12,445 bases of DNA. Source: Methanobacteriota archaeon (GTDB lineage Archaea > Thermoplasmatota > Thermoplasmata > RBG-16-68-12). The stretch's first letter is position 1. Each line of letters begins with the position of its first letter. Both the position numbers and the translations under genes were made by a program. Shown piece by piece: positions 5,933 through 12,445 of the stretch. Location: contig VBLR01000079.1 in assembly GCA_005878665.1 (NCBI GenBank), positions 1 through 12,445 on the forward strand, in the 5' to 3' direction. A model generated the notes under the pieces. That model had not been told where the DNA came from. It was given only the letters and a program-made list of their open reading frames with translations, and searched no databases.

Positions 5933-7027
5933 TTGTTCGAGTCAGGTTCGAAGAGGGTGAGCTCGCCCTCTTCAGATGCCGGGGTGTTGGACCGAGAAAC
6001 ATGGGGAGGCCGTCGGGTCGCCGTGACCGGTGGCGCGAGTTTCATCGGGAGCCATCTGGTCGAAGCGCTCATCGCTCGCGGCGCGGACGTATCGGTGATT
6101 GACGATTTGAGCAGCGGCCGGCTGCAGAACCTCGAGGGCGTGACGGGCCGCTACAAGTTCCATCAACTCGACCTGGAGTACAGCGGCATCGAGGACATCA
6201 CGTCGGCCTTCGAAGGATCCGAGGTGCTGTTCCATCTCGCGGCGATCCACGGAGGACGCGGCTACATCGACGCGCACCCCGCGGACGTCTGTTCAAACCT
6301 CGCAATCGACCACCATGTGTACGAGGCCGCCCGGAGGGCCGACGTCTCGCAGGTCGTCTTTGCGAGCTCCGCGTGCGTCTATCCTCCGGCGCTCCAGGCC
6401 CAGGAAGGATCGAACTACCTGTTGCGGGAAGAGGACTGCGACCCGCGAAAACTCGGCGAGCCGCTGAGCGCCGACCTGGAGTACGGCTGGGCGAAGGTCT
6501 TCGGGGAGATCCAGCTGCTGGCCTTCATCCGGCAGTACGGGATGAAGGGATGCAGCGTTCGATTCATTACGGCGTACGGGCCCCGAGAGAACGAGACCCA
6601 CGCGATCATCGCGCTGATCTACAAGGCGGTGCGCCGGATGGACCCGTATCCGATCTGGGGCAACGGCCGCCAGGATCGGGACTTCACGTACGTCACGGAC
6701 ATCGTCGAGGGGACGGTGCGCGCGGCGGAGCGCATCACAGACGGGAGTGGGATCAACCTCGGCAACGGCCGACGCTACACGATGATCGAGGTCGCGAACA
6801 CGATCTTCGACCTCGTCGGATGGCGCCCCTCCGAGATTTTCTTCGATACGTCGAAGCCCACAGGGGCCGTGAGCCGCGCCCTCGACATCCGTCGGGCTCG
6901 AGAGGTGTTGGGCTGGGAGCCCAAGGTCTCCTTCCGAGACGGCCTCGAGTCGACGATCGACTGGTACCTCACGACCCACAACGGTTCGACGCCCACGGAC
7001 GAGCGAATCCTCCTGGAACGAGCGTGA
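5933..7027 (+). CDS. NAD-dependent nucleotide-sugar epimerase/dehydratase (extended SDR)
   Basis: 364 residues from TTG 5933, preceded by a purine-rich ribosome-site candidate (GGGGGAGAGG, 5921-5930). A shorter start at GTG 5984 would also keep the domain whole. The Rossmann motif TGGASFIG is at 32-39, with an acidic residue pair after the second strand (IDDLSSGRL, 56-64) as in NAD-binding members. The catalytic elements are SSACVYP (145-151) and YGWAK (184-188, the YxxxK pair). The sugar-binding C-terminal half has AYGPREN, then GNGRQDRDFTYVTDIV (243-258). The stretch HLAAIHGG followed by SSACVYP resembles GDP-mannose 3,5-epimerase-like and UDP-glucose 4-epimerase-like enzymes. The exact substrate is not decidable here. 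It is first in a tight operon: the stop is 4 bases before the GT2-GtrA gene, so it probably supplies that enzyme or its neighbours with an activated sugar. Confidence 0.88.
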   Translation: MFESGSKRVSSPSSDAGVLDRETWGGRRVAVTGGASFIGSHLVEALIARGADVSVIDDLSSGRLQNLEGVTGRYKFHQLDLEYSGIEDITSAFEGSEVLFHLAAIHGGRGYIDAHPADVCSNLAIDHHVYEAARRADVSQVVFASSACVYPPALQAQEGSNYLLREEDCDPRKLGEPLSADLEYGWAKVFGEIQLLAFIRQYGMKGCSVRFITAYGPRENETHAIIALIYKAVRRMDPYPIWGNGRQDRDFTYVTDIVEGTVRAAERITDGSGINLGNGRRYTMIEVANTIFDLVGWRPSEIFFDTSKPTGAVSRALDIRRAREVLGWEPKVSFRDGLESTIDWYLTTHNGSTPTDERILLERA

Positions 7028-7031
7028 GACG

Positions 7032-8216
7032 ATGGAACTGCAGACGGCGCCCGAGAATTCCGTCCGACCGCAACTCGCGGTCGTGATGCCGGTCCACAAC
7101 GAAGCGGCCACCGTGCGCTCGGTGATCGAGGAGTTGTCCGCGACGATCGTCGCGGCGCACGCCGTGACCCTGTTCGTCTTCGAGGACGGGAGTAAAGACG
7201 GGACCGGCGAGGTGCTGCGGGAGATCGCGGCCTCCATGCCCGCGCTCCGCGTGTCGACGTCCCCAGATCGCAAGGGCTACCCGCGCGCCGTTCGCGACGC
7301 GATCCTCTCGATTGACCCGAAGAAGTTCCCCGTCCTCCTGTTCCTCGATGGTGACGGGCAATACGATCCCCGCGACTTCAAGCGACTGCTCGCCGAATTC
7401 CGGACGGGCAGCGCGGACATCGTCAACGCGTATCGGACGCGGCGGACCGAGCCGTTGTACCGCTCCCTCCCCTCGAAGTTCTTGCGGCGTCTGGAAGGCC
7501 TCCTCTTCAACCCGGGCGTCAAGGACGTCACGAGCGCGTTCCGCCTCATGCGGACGGAGGTCGCCCAGACCGTCGCGCGCGCCATTCGATACTCGCCGTA
7601 CAACTTCTGGCTCGAGTTCACCGCACGGGCGAGCTCGATGGGCTATCGCCAGGTCGAAGTCCCCGTGTCGTACCGGGTCCGCGAAGGCGCGACGAAGGTG
7701 TACGGGCTGTGGAAGATGCCCAAGATCCTCCGGGCGGAGCTCGGCGCCCTCCTGCACACCTGGCTCGATTACCACGGACCGGAAGTCGCGCGGTTCGCGA
7801 CCGTCGGGGGCAGCGGCGCCCTCGTCATCCTCGGCCTGCTGTGGGCGCTCACCGATCTCGCGCGGATCCCGTACCTCGTGTCGGCCGCGATCGCGATCGA
7901 GGCGAGCATCTTCTGGGCCTTCGTCTTGCATGAGCGGTGGACGTTCCGCCGGATCCCGAAGTCCGACTCGCTCTCCCGTCGGTTCGCCGCGTACAACCTG
8001 GTCGCCCTCGCCGGACTCGCCGTGAACCTCGTGGGACTGTTCGCGCTGACGGAACTGTTCCGGATGTTCTACCTCCTCAGCGAATTCCTCGCGATCGTCA
8101 TCGCCTTCGGTTTCAACTATTTCGCCAGTCGCCGGTTCGCTTGGACCGGTCGTCCGGGAACCACCCCCGGAAGGGAGGATACCACCCGTGTCCCGCATGG
8201 CATCGAGGACGATTGA
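7032..8216 (+). CDS. Polyprenol-phosphate glycosyltransferase (GT2) fused to a GtrA domain
   Basis: 394 residues. Residues 15-245 are a DPM1/GtrB-like GT2 domain: AVVMPVHNEA (16-25), EDGSKDGT (51-58), the DGD metal motif in LFLDGDGQYDP (103-113), DVTSAFRLMR (165-174) and VPVSYRVREG (210-219). Residues 251-370 are a GtrA-like membrane domain with four segments: about 258-275, 281-299, 320-341 and 346-364. The second ends in HERWTFR and the last in FNYFASRRFAW, both typical. Known role of the parts: the GT2 domain moves a sugar from a nucleotide donor onto polyprenyl phosphate; GtrA is thought to help the lipid-linked sugar cross the membrane. The fusion would do both in one protein. The start ATG 7032 is 4 bases after the epimerase stop. 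Its last 29 bases overlap the next gene, pointing to coupled translation. Confidence 0.92.
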   Translation: MELQTAPENSVRPQLAVVMPVHNEAATVRSVIEELSATIVAAHAVTLFVFEDGSKDGTGEVLREIAASMPALRVSTSPDRKGYPRAVRDAILSIDPKKFPVLLFLDGDGQYDPRDFKRLLAEFRTGSADIVNAYRTRRTEPLYRSLPSKFLRRLEGLLFNPGVKDVTSAFRLMRTEVAQTVARAIRYSPYNFWLEFTARASSMGYRQVEVPVSYRVREGATKVYGLWKMPKILRAELGALLHTWLDYHGPEVARFATVGGSGALVILGLLWALTDLARIPYLVSAAIAIEASIFWAFVLHERWTFRRIPKSDSLSRRFAAYNLVALAGLAVNLVGLFALTELFRMFYLLSEFLAIVIAFGFNYFASRRFAWTGRPGTTPGREDTTRVPHGIEDD

Positions 8217-10944
8217 CGGCCCCGGGTCTGGTGTGGGGCCCCTTGTACCGGGGAAGCCGCGCCCGACCCCGATTAGACGCGGACGGCCCAAGGCGCCGAT
8301 TCCGAAAGGGCTCGCGGCCTCGCTGGCCGTCTTCCTCCTCCTGTCCGTGATGCTCGTTGCATCGCGGCCTGCCGCTGCGGTGTCCGGGACTCTAGAAGTG
8401 ATGTACGACCAGCTGCACTGGCCTATCGCGCTGGCATTCGCGCCGGACGGCCGGATTTTCTTCGCCACACGTTACGACGGAAGGATCATGATCATCGAGA
8501 ACGGGACAGTCCTATCGACCCCGTTCTATCAGTTCGACCATTTCGGGAAATGGCACGACCAAGGGCTCCTGGGTCTCGCCCTCGATCCGTCGTTCCCCAA
8601 CGAGCCCTGGGTGTACGCGTACTATTCGTACAATGAGACCGTGAACGGGCCCGACTACAACCGGATCGTGCGAGTCCAGGCGACAGGCGACACCGGGGGG
8701 TCGATGGAGGTTCTGCTCGATCACATCCCGACCGGGGTGTGGCACATCGGTGGCCCGATTCAATTCGGTCCGGATGGCAAGCTCTACGCCGTGATCGGAG
8801 ATTCCTACAACGCCGCGAACGCCCAGAACCTGACGAGCTTGGCCGGAAAGGTCCTCCGACTGAACCCCGATGGCAGCGTCCCCGATGACAATCCGTTCGC
8901 CGGCAACTCGAGCGTGAACCCGTACATCTTCACATACGGGCATCGGAACAACTTCGGCATCGCGTTCCAGCCGACTACCGGTGACGTGTTTGTTACGGAG
9001 AACGGCCCCACGTGCAACGACGAAGTGAACCGCCTGATCCCCGGTCGCAACTATGGATGGGGCCCCGTCGGTTTCGCCGCGACGGCGGGAGTCTGTCCCT
9101 CGCCGCCCAGTGTCAACGACACGAACCAAGACGGGCCCGATCCGGTCTTGCCGTTGATTTGGTACACCCCGAACATCGCGCCTACGAACGCGATCATCTA
9201 CGATGGGCCGAATTTCGCTCCATGGCACGGCGACATGTTCTTCGGCACTTGGAATACCCGCAACTTGCATCACCTCCATCTTGCGCCGCCTCTGTACGAT
9301 TCGGTCGTCTCCGACGACATCGTCACGACCCTCCCAGACACCGACCTCGGCGGAGTCCTCGACGTCGAAGTGGGACTCGATGGGGCGATCTGGCTCACCA
9401 GTCAGACCTCCATCTATCGCTTCTACGACACGTCCCCACTACCGATCGCGTCTTTCACCACGTCTCCAACTCGCGCTTTCCCGGGAGACGCCGTGATCTT
9501 CAACGGATCCGCGTCCTACGATCCGAACGGGTCCATTCAATCCTATGCGTGGGACTTCGGAGACGGATTCTCGGCGTCCGGTGTCGTCGTCAGCCACACC
9601 TATTCGACGTACGGGGAGTACGAAGTGACGCTGGTCGTCACCGACTTCGACAATCTGACCGGATCTGAGACCGCATCAATCCGGGTCCTCGCACTCCCGA
9701 GCGCTTTGTTCGCGTTCGGCCCGCCGAGGCCGCTCGAAGGCGCTTCCGTTACGTTCGATGCCTCTAAATCGACCGATCCCGACGGGAACATCTCGGAGTA
9801 CCGCTGGGAATGGGGGGACGGTTCGGACCCGAGTCTCGCGACGCGGTCCGTCGCCGATCACACGTTCGCCAAGTTCGGAGCATACCTTGTCAAGCTCACG
9901 GTGACAGATACCGACGGACTGACGGATTCGACATCCGCCTCCGTCCGCGTCTTCGCCCCGCCGTCGGCCGTCTTCACGTTCTCGCCGGCCTCACCCCATG
10001 CGGGTCAAGTGGTCACCTTGAACGGCTCTGCATCCTTCGATCCGGACAGCCAGATTGTCTCCTACGAATGGGATTTCGGGGATGGCTCGACGGGGACCGG
10101 ACCAATCGTGCAGCATCGGTTCTACGCTGCGGGGAGCTACCCGGTGGCCCTGACCGTCACGGAATCCGACGGATTCACGGCCACGACGTACGACACGCTC
10201 TCCGTCAACGCTTCGTATCCGCCGGTCGCGTCCTTCGCGGCCAGCGGGACGCTCGTCTCCCCCGGCACCGACGTGACGTTCAACGCGTCGCAATCCACGG
10301 ACCCACAGGGCTCGATCCTCGCATACACGTGGGACTTCGGCGACGGGACGACGGGTGCCGACATGACGACGGTCCACACGTACCCGAATTCCGGTGCGTA
10401 CACAGTCACGCTGACCGTCCTCGATGACGCGTCCTTGACCGGCTCGACTTCACAGGTCATTACCGTCAACGCGCCGCCGGTCGCGGACTTTGCGATCTCC
10501 CCGCTGGCGCCGTTCGCGGGGGACACCGTCGTATTCAACGGCTCCACGTCCTCCGATCCAGAGGGCTCTCTCGTCGCGTTTGAATGGACGTTCGGGGACA
10601 ACTCGCCGATGGTCACCGGCCGGGACGTCTCTCATGCGTACGCACAAGCGGGGACATACCTGGTCACGCTCCGCGTGATCGATTCCGTGGGTCAGACCGA
10701 CACCCGGTCGATGAATGTGATCGTCCGGCAAGACCAGCCGCCCGTGGCGGTCCTTGCCATCTCGCGGGTCCGGGTCAACCTGGATGAGTTGGTGAAGTTC
10801 GACGCAACGGCCTCGACGGACCCGGACGGATCGATCGCGTCCTACTCCTGGGACTTCGGGGACGGGACGGGGGATCAGGGCGTCTCGGTCGTCCACGCAT
10901 ACACGGCCCCTGCATGGCCCCTGGGACCTACAGGATTACGCTGA
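8188..10944 (+). CDS. Secreted glucose/sorbosone-dehydrogenase-like propeller with PKD domains; frame broken near the C-terminus
   Basis: 918 residues from GTG 8188, chosen because GGAGG (8174-8178) lies 9 bases before it. A basic N-terminus (1-40) leads to a signal or anchor segment (41-58) with an AAA-VS cleavage-like site at 62-66. Residues 70-413 are a six-bladed propeller of the glucose/sorbosone dehydrogenase family: LLGLALDPSF (127-136), VWHIGGPIQFGPDGKLY (184-200, with H186 at the usual base position), GHRNNFGIAF (251-260), TENGP then DEVNRLIPGRNYGW (270-291). Family members oxidise sugars with PQQ, but the usual HNGGR is HIGGP here, so activity is uncertain. From 419 on come PKD domains with the WDFGDG signature. 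In domain 6 an 11-bp tandem duplication (10902-10923) shifts the frame and stops it at 10944. The lost part continues at 10914-11645. About 13 N-glycosylation sequons occur here. It overlaps the GT2-GtrA gene by 29 bases. Confidence 0.85.
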   Translation: MSRMASRTIDGPGSGVGPLVPGKPRPTPIRRGRPKAPIPKGLAASLAVFLLLSVMLVASRPAAAVSGTLEVMYDQLHWPIALAFAPDGRIFFATRYDGRIMIIENGTVLSTPFYQFDHFGKWHDQGLLGLALDPSFPNEPWVYAYYSYNETVNGPDYNRIVRVQATGDTGGSMEVLLDHIPTGVWHIGGPIQFGPDGKLYAVIGDSYNAANAQNLTSLAGKVLRLNPDGSVPDDNPFAGNSSVNPYIFTYGHRNNFGIAFQPTTGDVFVTENGPTCNDEVNRLIPGRNYGWGPVGFAATAGVCPSPPSVNDTNQDGPDPVLPLIWYTPNIAPTNAIIYDGPNFAPWHGDMFFGTWNTRNLHHLHLAPPLYDSVVSDDIVTTLPDTDLGGVLDVEVGLDGAIWLTSQTSIYRFYDTSPLPIASFTTSPTRAFPGDAVIFNGSASYDPNGSIQSYAWDFGDGFSASGVVVSHTYSTYGEYEVTLVVTDFDNLTGSETASIRVLALPSALFAFGPPRPLEGASVTFDASKSTDPDGNISEYRWEWGDGSDPSLATRSVADHTFAKFGAYLVKLTVTDTDGLTDSTSASVRVFAPPSAVFTFSPASPHAGQVVTLNGSASFDPDSQIVSYEWDFGDGSTGTGPIVQHRFYAAGSYPVALTVTESDGFTATTYDTLSVNASYPPVASFAASGTLVSPGTDVTFNASQSTDPQGSILAYTWDFGDGTTGADMTTVHTYPNSGAYTVTLTVLDDASLTGSTSQVITVNAPPVADFAISPLAPFAGDTVVFNGSTSSDPEGSLVAFEWTFGDNSPMVTGRDVSHAYAQAGTYLVTLRVIDSVGQTDTRSMNVIVRQDQPPVAVLAISRVRVNLDELVKFDATASTDPDGSIASYSWDFGDGTGDQGVSVVHAYTAPAWPLGPTGLR

Positions 10945-11252
10945 CCGTGACAGACAACCGAGGGGCCTCCAACGACGCCGTCGGTTACATAAATGTGAAC
11001 GCGCCACCGGCAGCCTCGTTCAATGCGACCCCGGCGTCGGCGTACCCCGGCGTCTACATCTCCTTCAATGCGTCCGAGTCCTCGGATCCGGAGAACGCCA
11101 TCGTCTCCTACCATTGGGACTTCGGTGACGGCGTTACGGCGGAAGGGGTCACGACACTCCATGCCTTTGCAGGCCACGGGTCGTTCGCAGTTCGTCTCAA
11201 CGTGACCGACGACCTCGGTGCGTACAACGAAACGACAAGGACGATCGAAATC
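9442..11252 (+). repeat. Array of seven PKD domains
   Basis: Seven units of about 85 residues, each with the order DPxGxIxxYxWDFGDG, HxYxxxGxYxVxLTVTD and a closing strand. They start at about 9442, 9706, 9964, 10213, 10474, 10732 and 10999. The signature WDFGDG or a variant (WEWGDG in unit 2, WTFGDN in unit 5) appears in each. Units are diverged at the DNA level, apart from short stretches around TGGGACTTCGG, so they are old rather than recent duplications. PKD domains are extracellular spacers and binding modules. Unit 6 is interrupted by the frameshift. Confidence 0.88.
10902..10923 (+). repeat. 11-bp tandem duplication that breaks the PKD gene
   Basis: CACGGCCCCTG (10902-10912) is followed at once by CATGGCCCCTG (10913-10923), differing at one base. 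Deleting either copy joins HAY to APGTYRITLTVTD, the expected end of a PKD domain, and restores one frame from 8188 to 11645 (1148 residues). The duplicate therefore is the sole cause of the frame break. Whether it is in the living genome or an assembly error cannot be told from here. Confidence 0.85.
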
Positions 11253-11645
11253 GGGAACCGGGGACCCATCATCGAATCGGCGACTCCTCCGGCTTCGCTG
11301 ATGCTCAACACCTCCGAATCGACGACGTTCCAGGTGGGCGCATTCGATCCGGATGGGGACCCGCTCACGTACGCGTGGACCGTGAATGGAGTTCCCGTCG
11401 GAGGATCCTCATCCGCCTACGAGTTCGGCCGCAACGAGACCGGAACGTTCGTTGTGAAAGTCGTTGTGTCAGACGGATCCGCCTCGGCCGACTTCCAATG
11501 GGTCGTCGAGGTCCGTGCGCGATCCGCACCCGCAGGTCCCACCTGGTCCTTCGCGACGGTGAGCCTCGCCGGAATCGCGGTCGGAGTCCCGGTCGTCCTG
11601 CTTCTGTTCATCGTCCTGATGATCCGCCGGCGCAGGAGCGGTTGA
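10914..11645 (+). CDS. C-terminal part of the PKD protein with membrane anchor (out of frame with the front part)
   Basis: 243 residues if read from ATG 10914, which lies inside the duplication. It contains the last third of PKD domain 6 (APGTYRITLTVTD), the whole of domain 7 (WDFGDG near 11116), a further Ig/PKD-like domain (about 11263-11515, with DPDGDPLTYAWTVNG), and one membrane segment near 11545-11625 that ends in a basic tail (RRRRSG). That is the usual anchor layout of archaeal surface proteins. Read alone it has no signal peptide, so it would not be exported. It most likely belongs to the gene starting at 8188. Six N-glycosylation sequons are present. The stop is 6 bases before the next gene. 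Confidence 0.75.
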   Translation: MAPGTYRITLTVTDNRGASNDAVGYINVNAPPAASFNATPASAYPGVYISFNASESSDPENAIVSYHWDFGDGVTAEGVTTLHAFAGHGSFAVRLNVTDDLGAYNETTRTIEIGNRGPIIESATPPASLMLNTSESTTFQVGAFDPDGDPLTYAWTVNGVPVGGSSSAYEFGRNETGTFVVKVVVSDGSASADFQWVVEVRARSAPAGPTWSFATVSLAGIAVGVPVVLLLFIVLMIRRRRSG

Positions 11646-11651
11646 ACGGCC

Positions 11652-12445
11652 ATGGCAAGCGATTCGTTCCCGCAAGAGGCCGACGCCCGGACGAAGCCGG
11701 ATCCGGAAGACGGCTCTTCGCCATCGACGGAGCCCGCACTGCCGACCGTGGCGACCTCGGCGATTGCATTGGAGCCGCCCACTCCCGAGGCATTCGCCCC
11801 GTCATCGGTCGCGCTCGGGCCGACGGTCGTGCGGCCTCGCCTCGAGGAAGCCATCCGCGTGGAGATTGTGACCGCCCCGAAGACGAGCGAAGAGCGCGCG
11901 TGGGGCCTCGGGTTCTTCGCCCTCGTGACCCTGGTGTTCACCCTGGCGACGCTCGCGGCCCTCTCGTGGAATTGGAGTTACGTCGTTCGACTCCCGGGCC
12001 TCCCCGCGGCGATCCAATCGTGGGCCTGGCCTCCGTTCCCTTTCCCCGCCCTGCCGTCCGCGATTCTCGCGACGGTCCAGATGGTCGTCCTCGGAGCCGT
12101 GGCATACCGGTTCCTGTTTCCGCGGCACACCGAGCCGTGGGAGGCCATCGCGTTCGTCCTCGGGCTCGGCGAGGGCCTGACCGCACTGACCGGGACCATC
12201 CTCTCGCTCACGTGGCACTTTACCTTCGGATGGATCGAGGTCGTCTTGCTCGGCGAGATCATGGCGTTCGTCCTGTTCTCCCTCGTCCTCCGGATCCCGG
12301 GGAGACCGTCGCTCTCCCGATGGGTGGCCGTCGTGCGCGGCCTTCGGCCCCATCCGAGGCCGTTCGAATGGCTTGCCTTGGCCGGCATTGCCTCGATCGC
12401 CGCTCTCGTGTTCTACCAAGCGACCACGGAGCGGATCATCGAGAC
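11652..12445 (+). CDS. Multi-pass membrane protein with Pro/acid-rich N-terminal tail, partial
   Basis: 264 residues are visible from ATG 11652, then the window ends. Residues 1-80 are rich in Pro, Ser, Ala and acidic residues and look disordered. Hydrophobic segments follow at about 86-105, 133-156, 164-187 and 194-214, and at 238-256, before the edge. A charged loop (215-237, PGRPSLSRWVAVVRGLRP) separates the last two. I do not recognise the family. The start lies 6 bases after the PKD gene stop, with GGAG at 11635-11638 inside that gene as a possible ribosome site, so it is very likely the next gene in the same operon. A membrane partner for the surface protein or a glycan transporter/ligase are both possible; the visible part shows no deciding motif. 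Confidence 0.75.
   Translation, partial: MASDSFPQEADARTKPDPEDGSSPSTEPALPTVATSAIALEPPTPEAFAPSSVALGPTVVRPRLEEAIRVEIVTAPKTSEERAWGLGFFALVTLVFTLATLAALSWNWSYVVRLPGLPAAIQSWAWPPFPFPALPSAILATVQMVVLGAVAYRFLFPRHTEPWEAIAFVLGLGEGLTALTGTILSLTWHFTFGWIEVVLLGEIMAFVLFSLVLRIPGRPSLSRWVAVVRGLRPHPRPFEWLALAGIASIAALVFYQATTERIIE

Noticed and set aside
6969..8468. 499-codon open frame on the - strand opposite the GT2-GtrA gene
   Set aside because: The reading is charged and low in complexity (runs of Arg, Glu, Gly, Asp) and mirrors a clear glycosyltransferase with all motifs on the + strand.
10944..10944. Programmed ribosomal frameshift in the PKD gene
   Set aside because: There is no slippery sequence or obvious stimulating structure, and the frame change is fully explained by the 11-bp tandem duplication.
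9442..11252. CRISPR-like or recent DNA repeat array
   Set aside because: The periodicity comes from PKD protein domains of about 255 bases with diverged DNA; there are no identical short repeats with regular spacers.

Overview
The window looks like a high-GC euryarchaeal chromosome, most likely from the Thermoplasmatota side. This is inferred, not proven. The grounds are TATA-like boxes 24-30 bases upstream of start codons with no ribosome binding site between (leaderless starts), two PIN-domain toxin-antitoxin pairs, a Tat-exported right-handed beta-helix protein, and a large PKD-repeat protein with a C-terminal membrane anchor. No rRNA, tRNA, CRISPR array or insertion sequence was found.

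Layout. At the left edge, 1-517 (-) is the N-terminal part of a multi-pass membrane protein. From 634 to 2320 there is a toxin-antitoxin island: a VapBC-like pair on the + strand (664-1354) behind a perfect 22-bp palindrome, and an AbrB/PIN pair on the - strand (2283-1557) behind a promoter carrying three copies of a 7-base half-site. Between the two pairs, at 1415-1500, sits a duplicated promoter plus the first 20 codons of the glycosyltransferase gene that starts at 2553. It is a remnant of a second copy and its substitutions are nearly all synonymous.

From 2553 on, the window is a surface-glycan and surface-protein locus. It contains a membrane GT2 glycosyltransferase of the QxxRW type (2553-3791, +) and, converging on it, a Tat-signal beta-helix protein (3813-5504, -). 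After a 428-bp gene-free stretch comes a rightward run of tightly packed genes: an extended-SDR nucleotide-sugar epimerase/dehydratase (5933-7027), a fused polyprenol-phosphate GT2 plus GtrA protein (7032-8216), a glucose/sorbosone-dehydrogenase-like propeller with seven PKD domains and a C-terminal anchor (8188-11645), and a partial multi-pass membrane protein (11652 to the right edge). Spacings are 4 bp, a 29-bp overlap, and 6 bp, so these four are probably one operon.

How they may work together (inference): the epimerase makes a nucleotide sugar, the GT2-GtrA protein loads sugar on a polyprenyl carrier and helps it cross the membrane, and the QxxRW GT2 extends a polymer. The PKD protein, which has about 19 N-glycosylation sequons, and the beta-helix protein are the extracellular substrates or binders. 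The PKD gene is split by an 11-bp tandem duplication at 10902-10923, which removes the last PKD domains and the membrane anchor from the main frame. This is either a real lesion or switch, or an assembly error.
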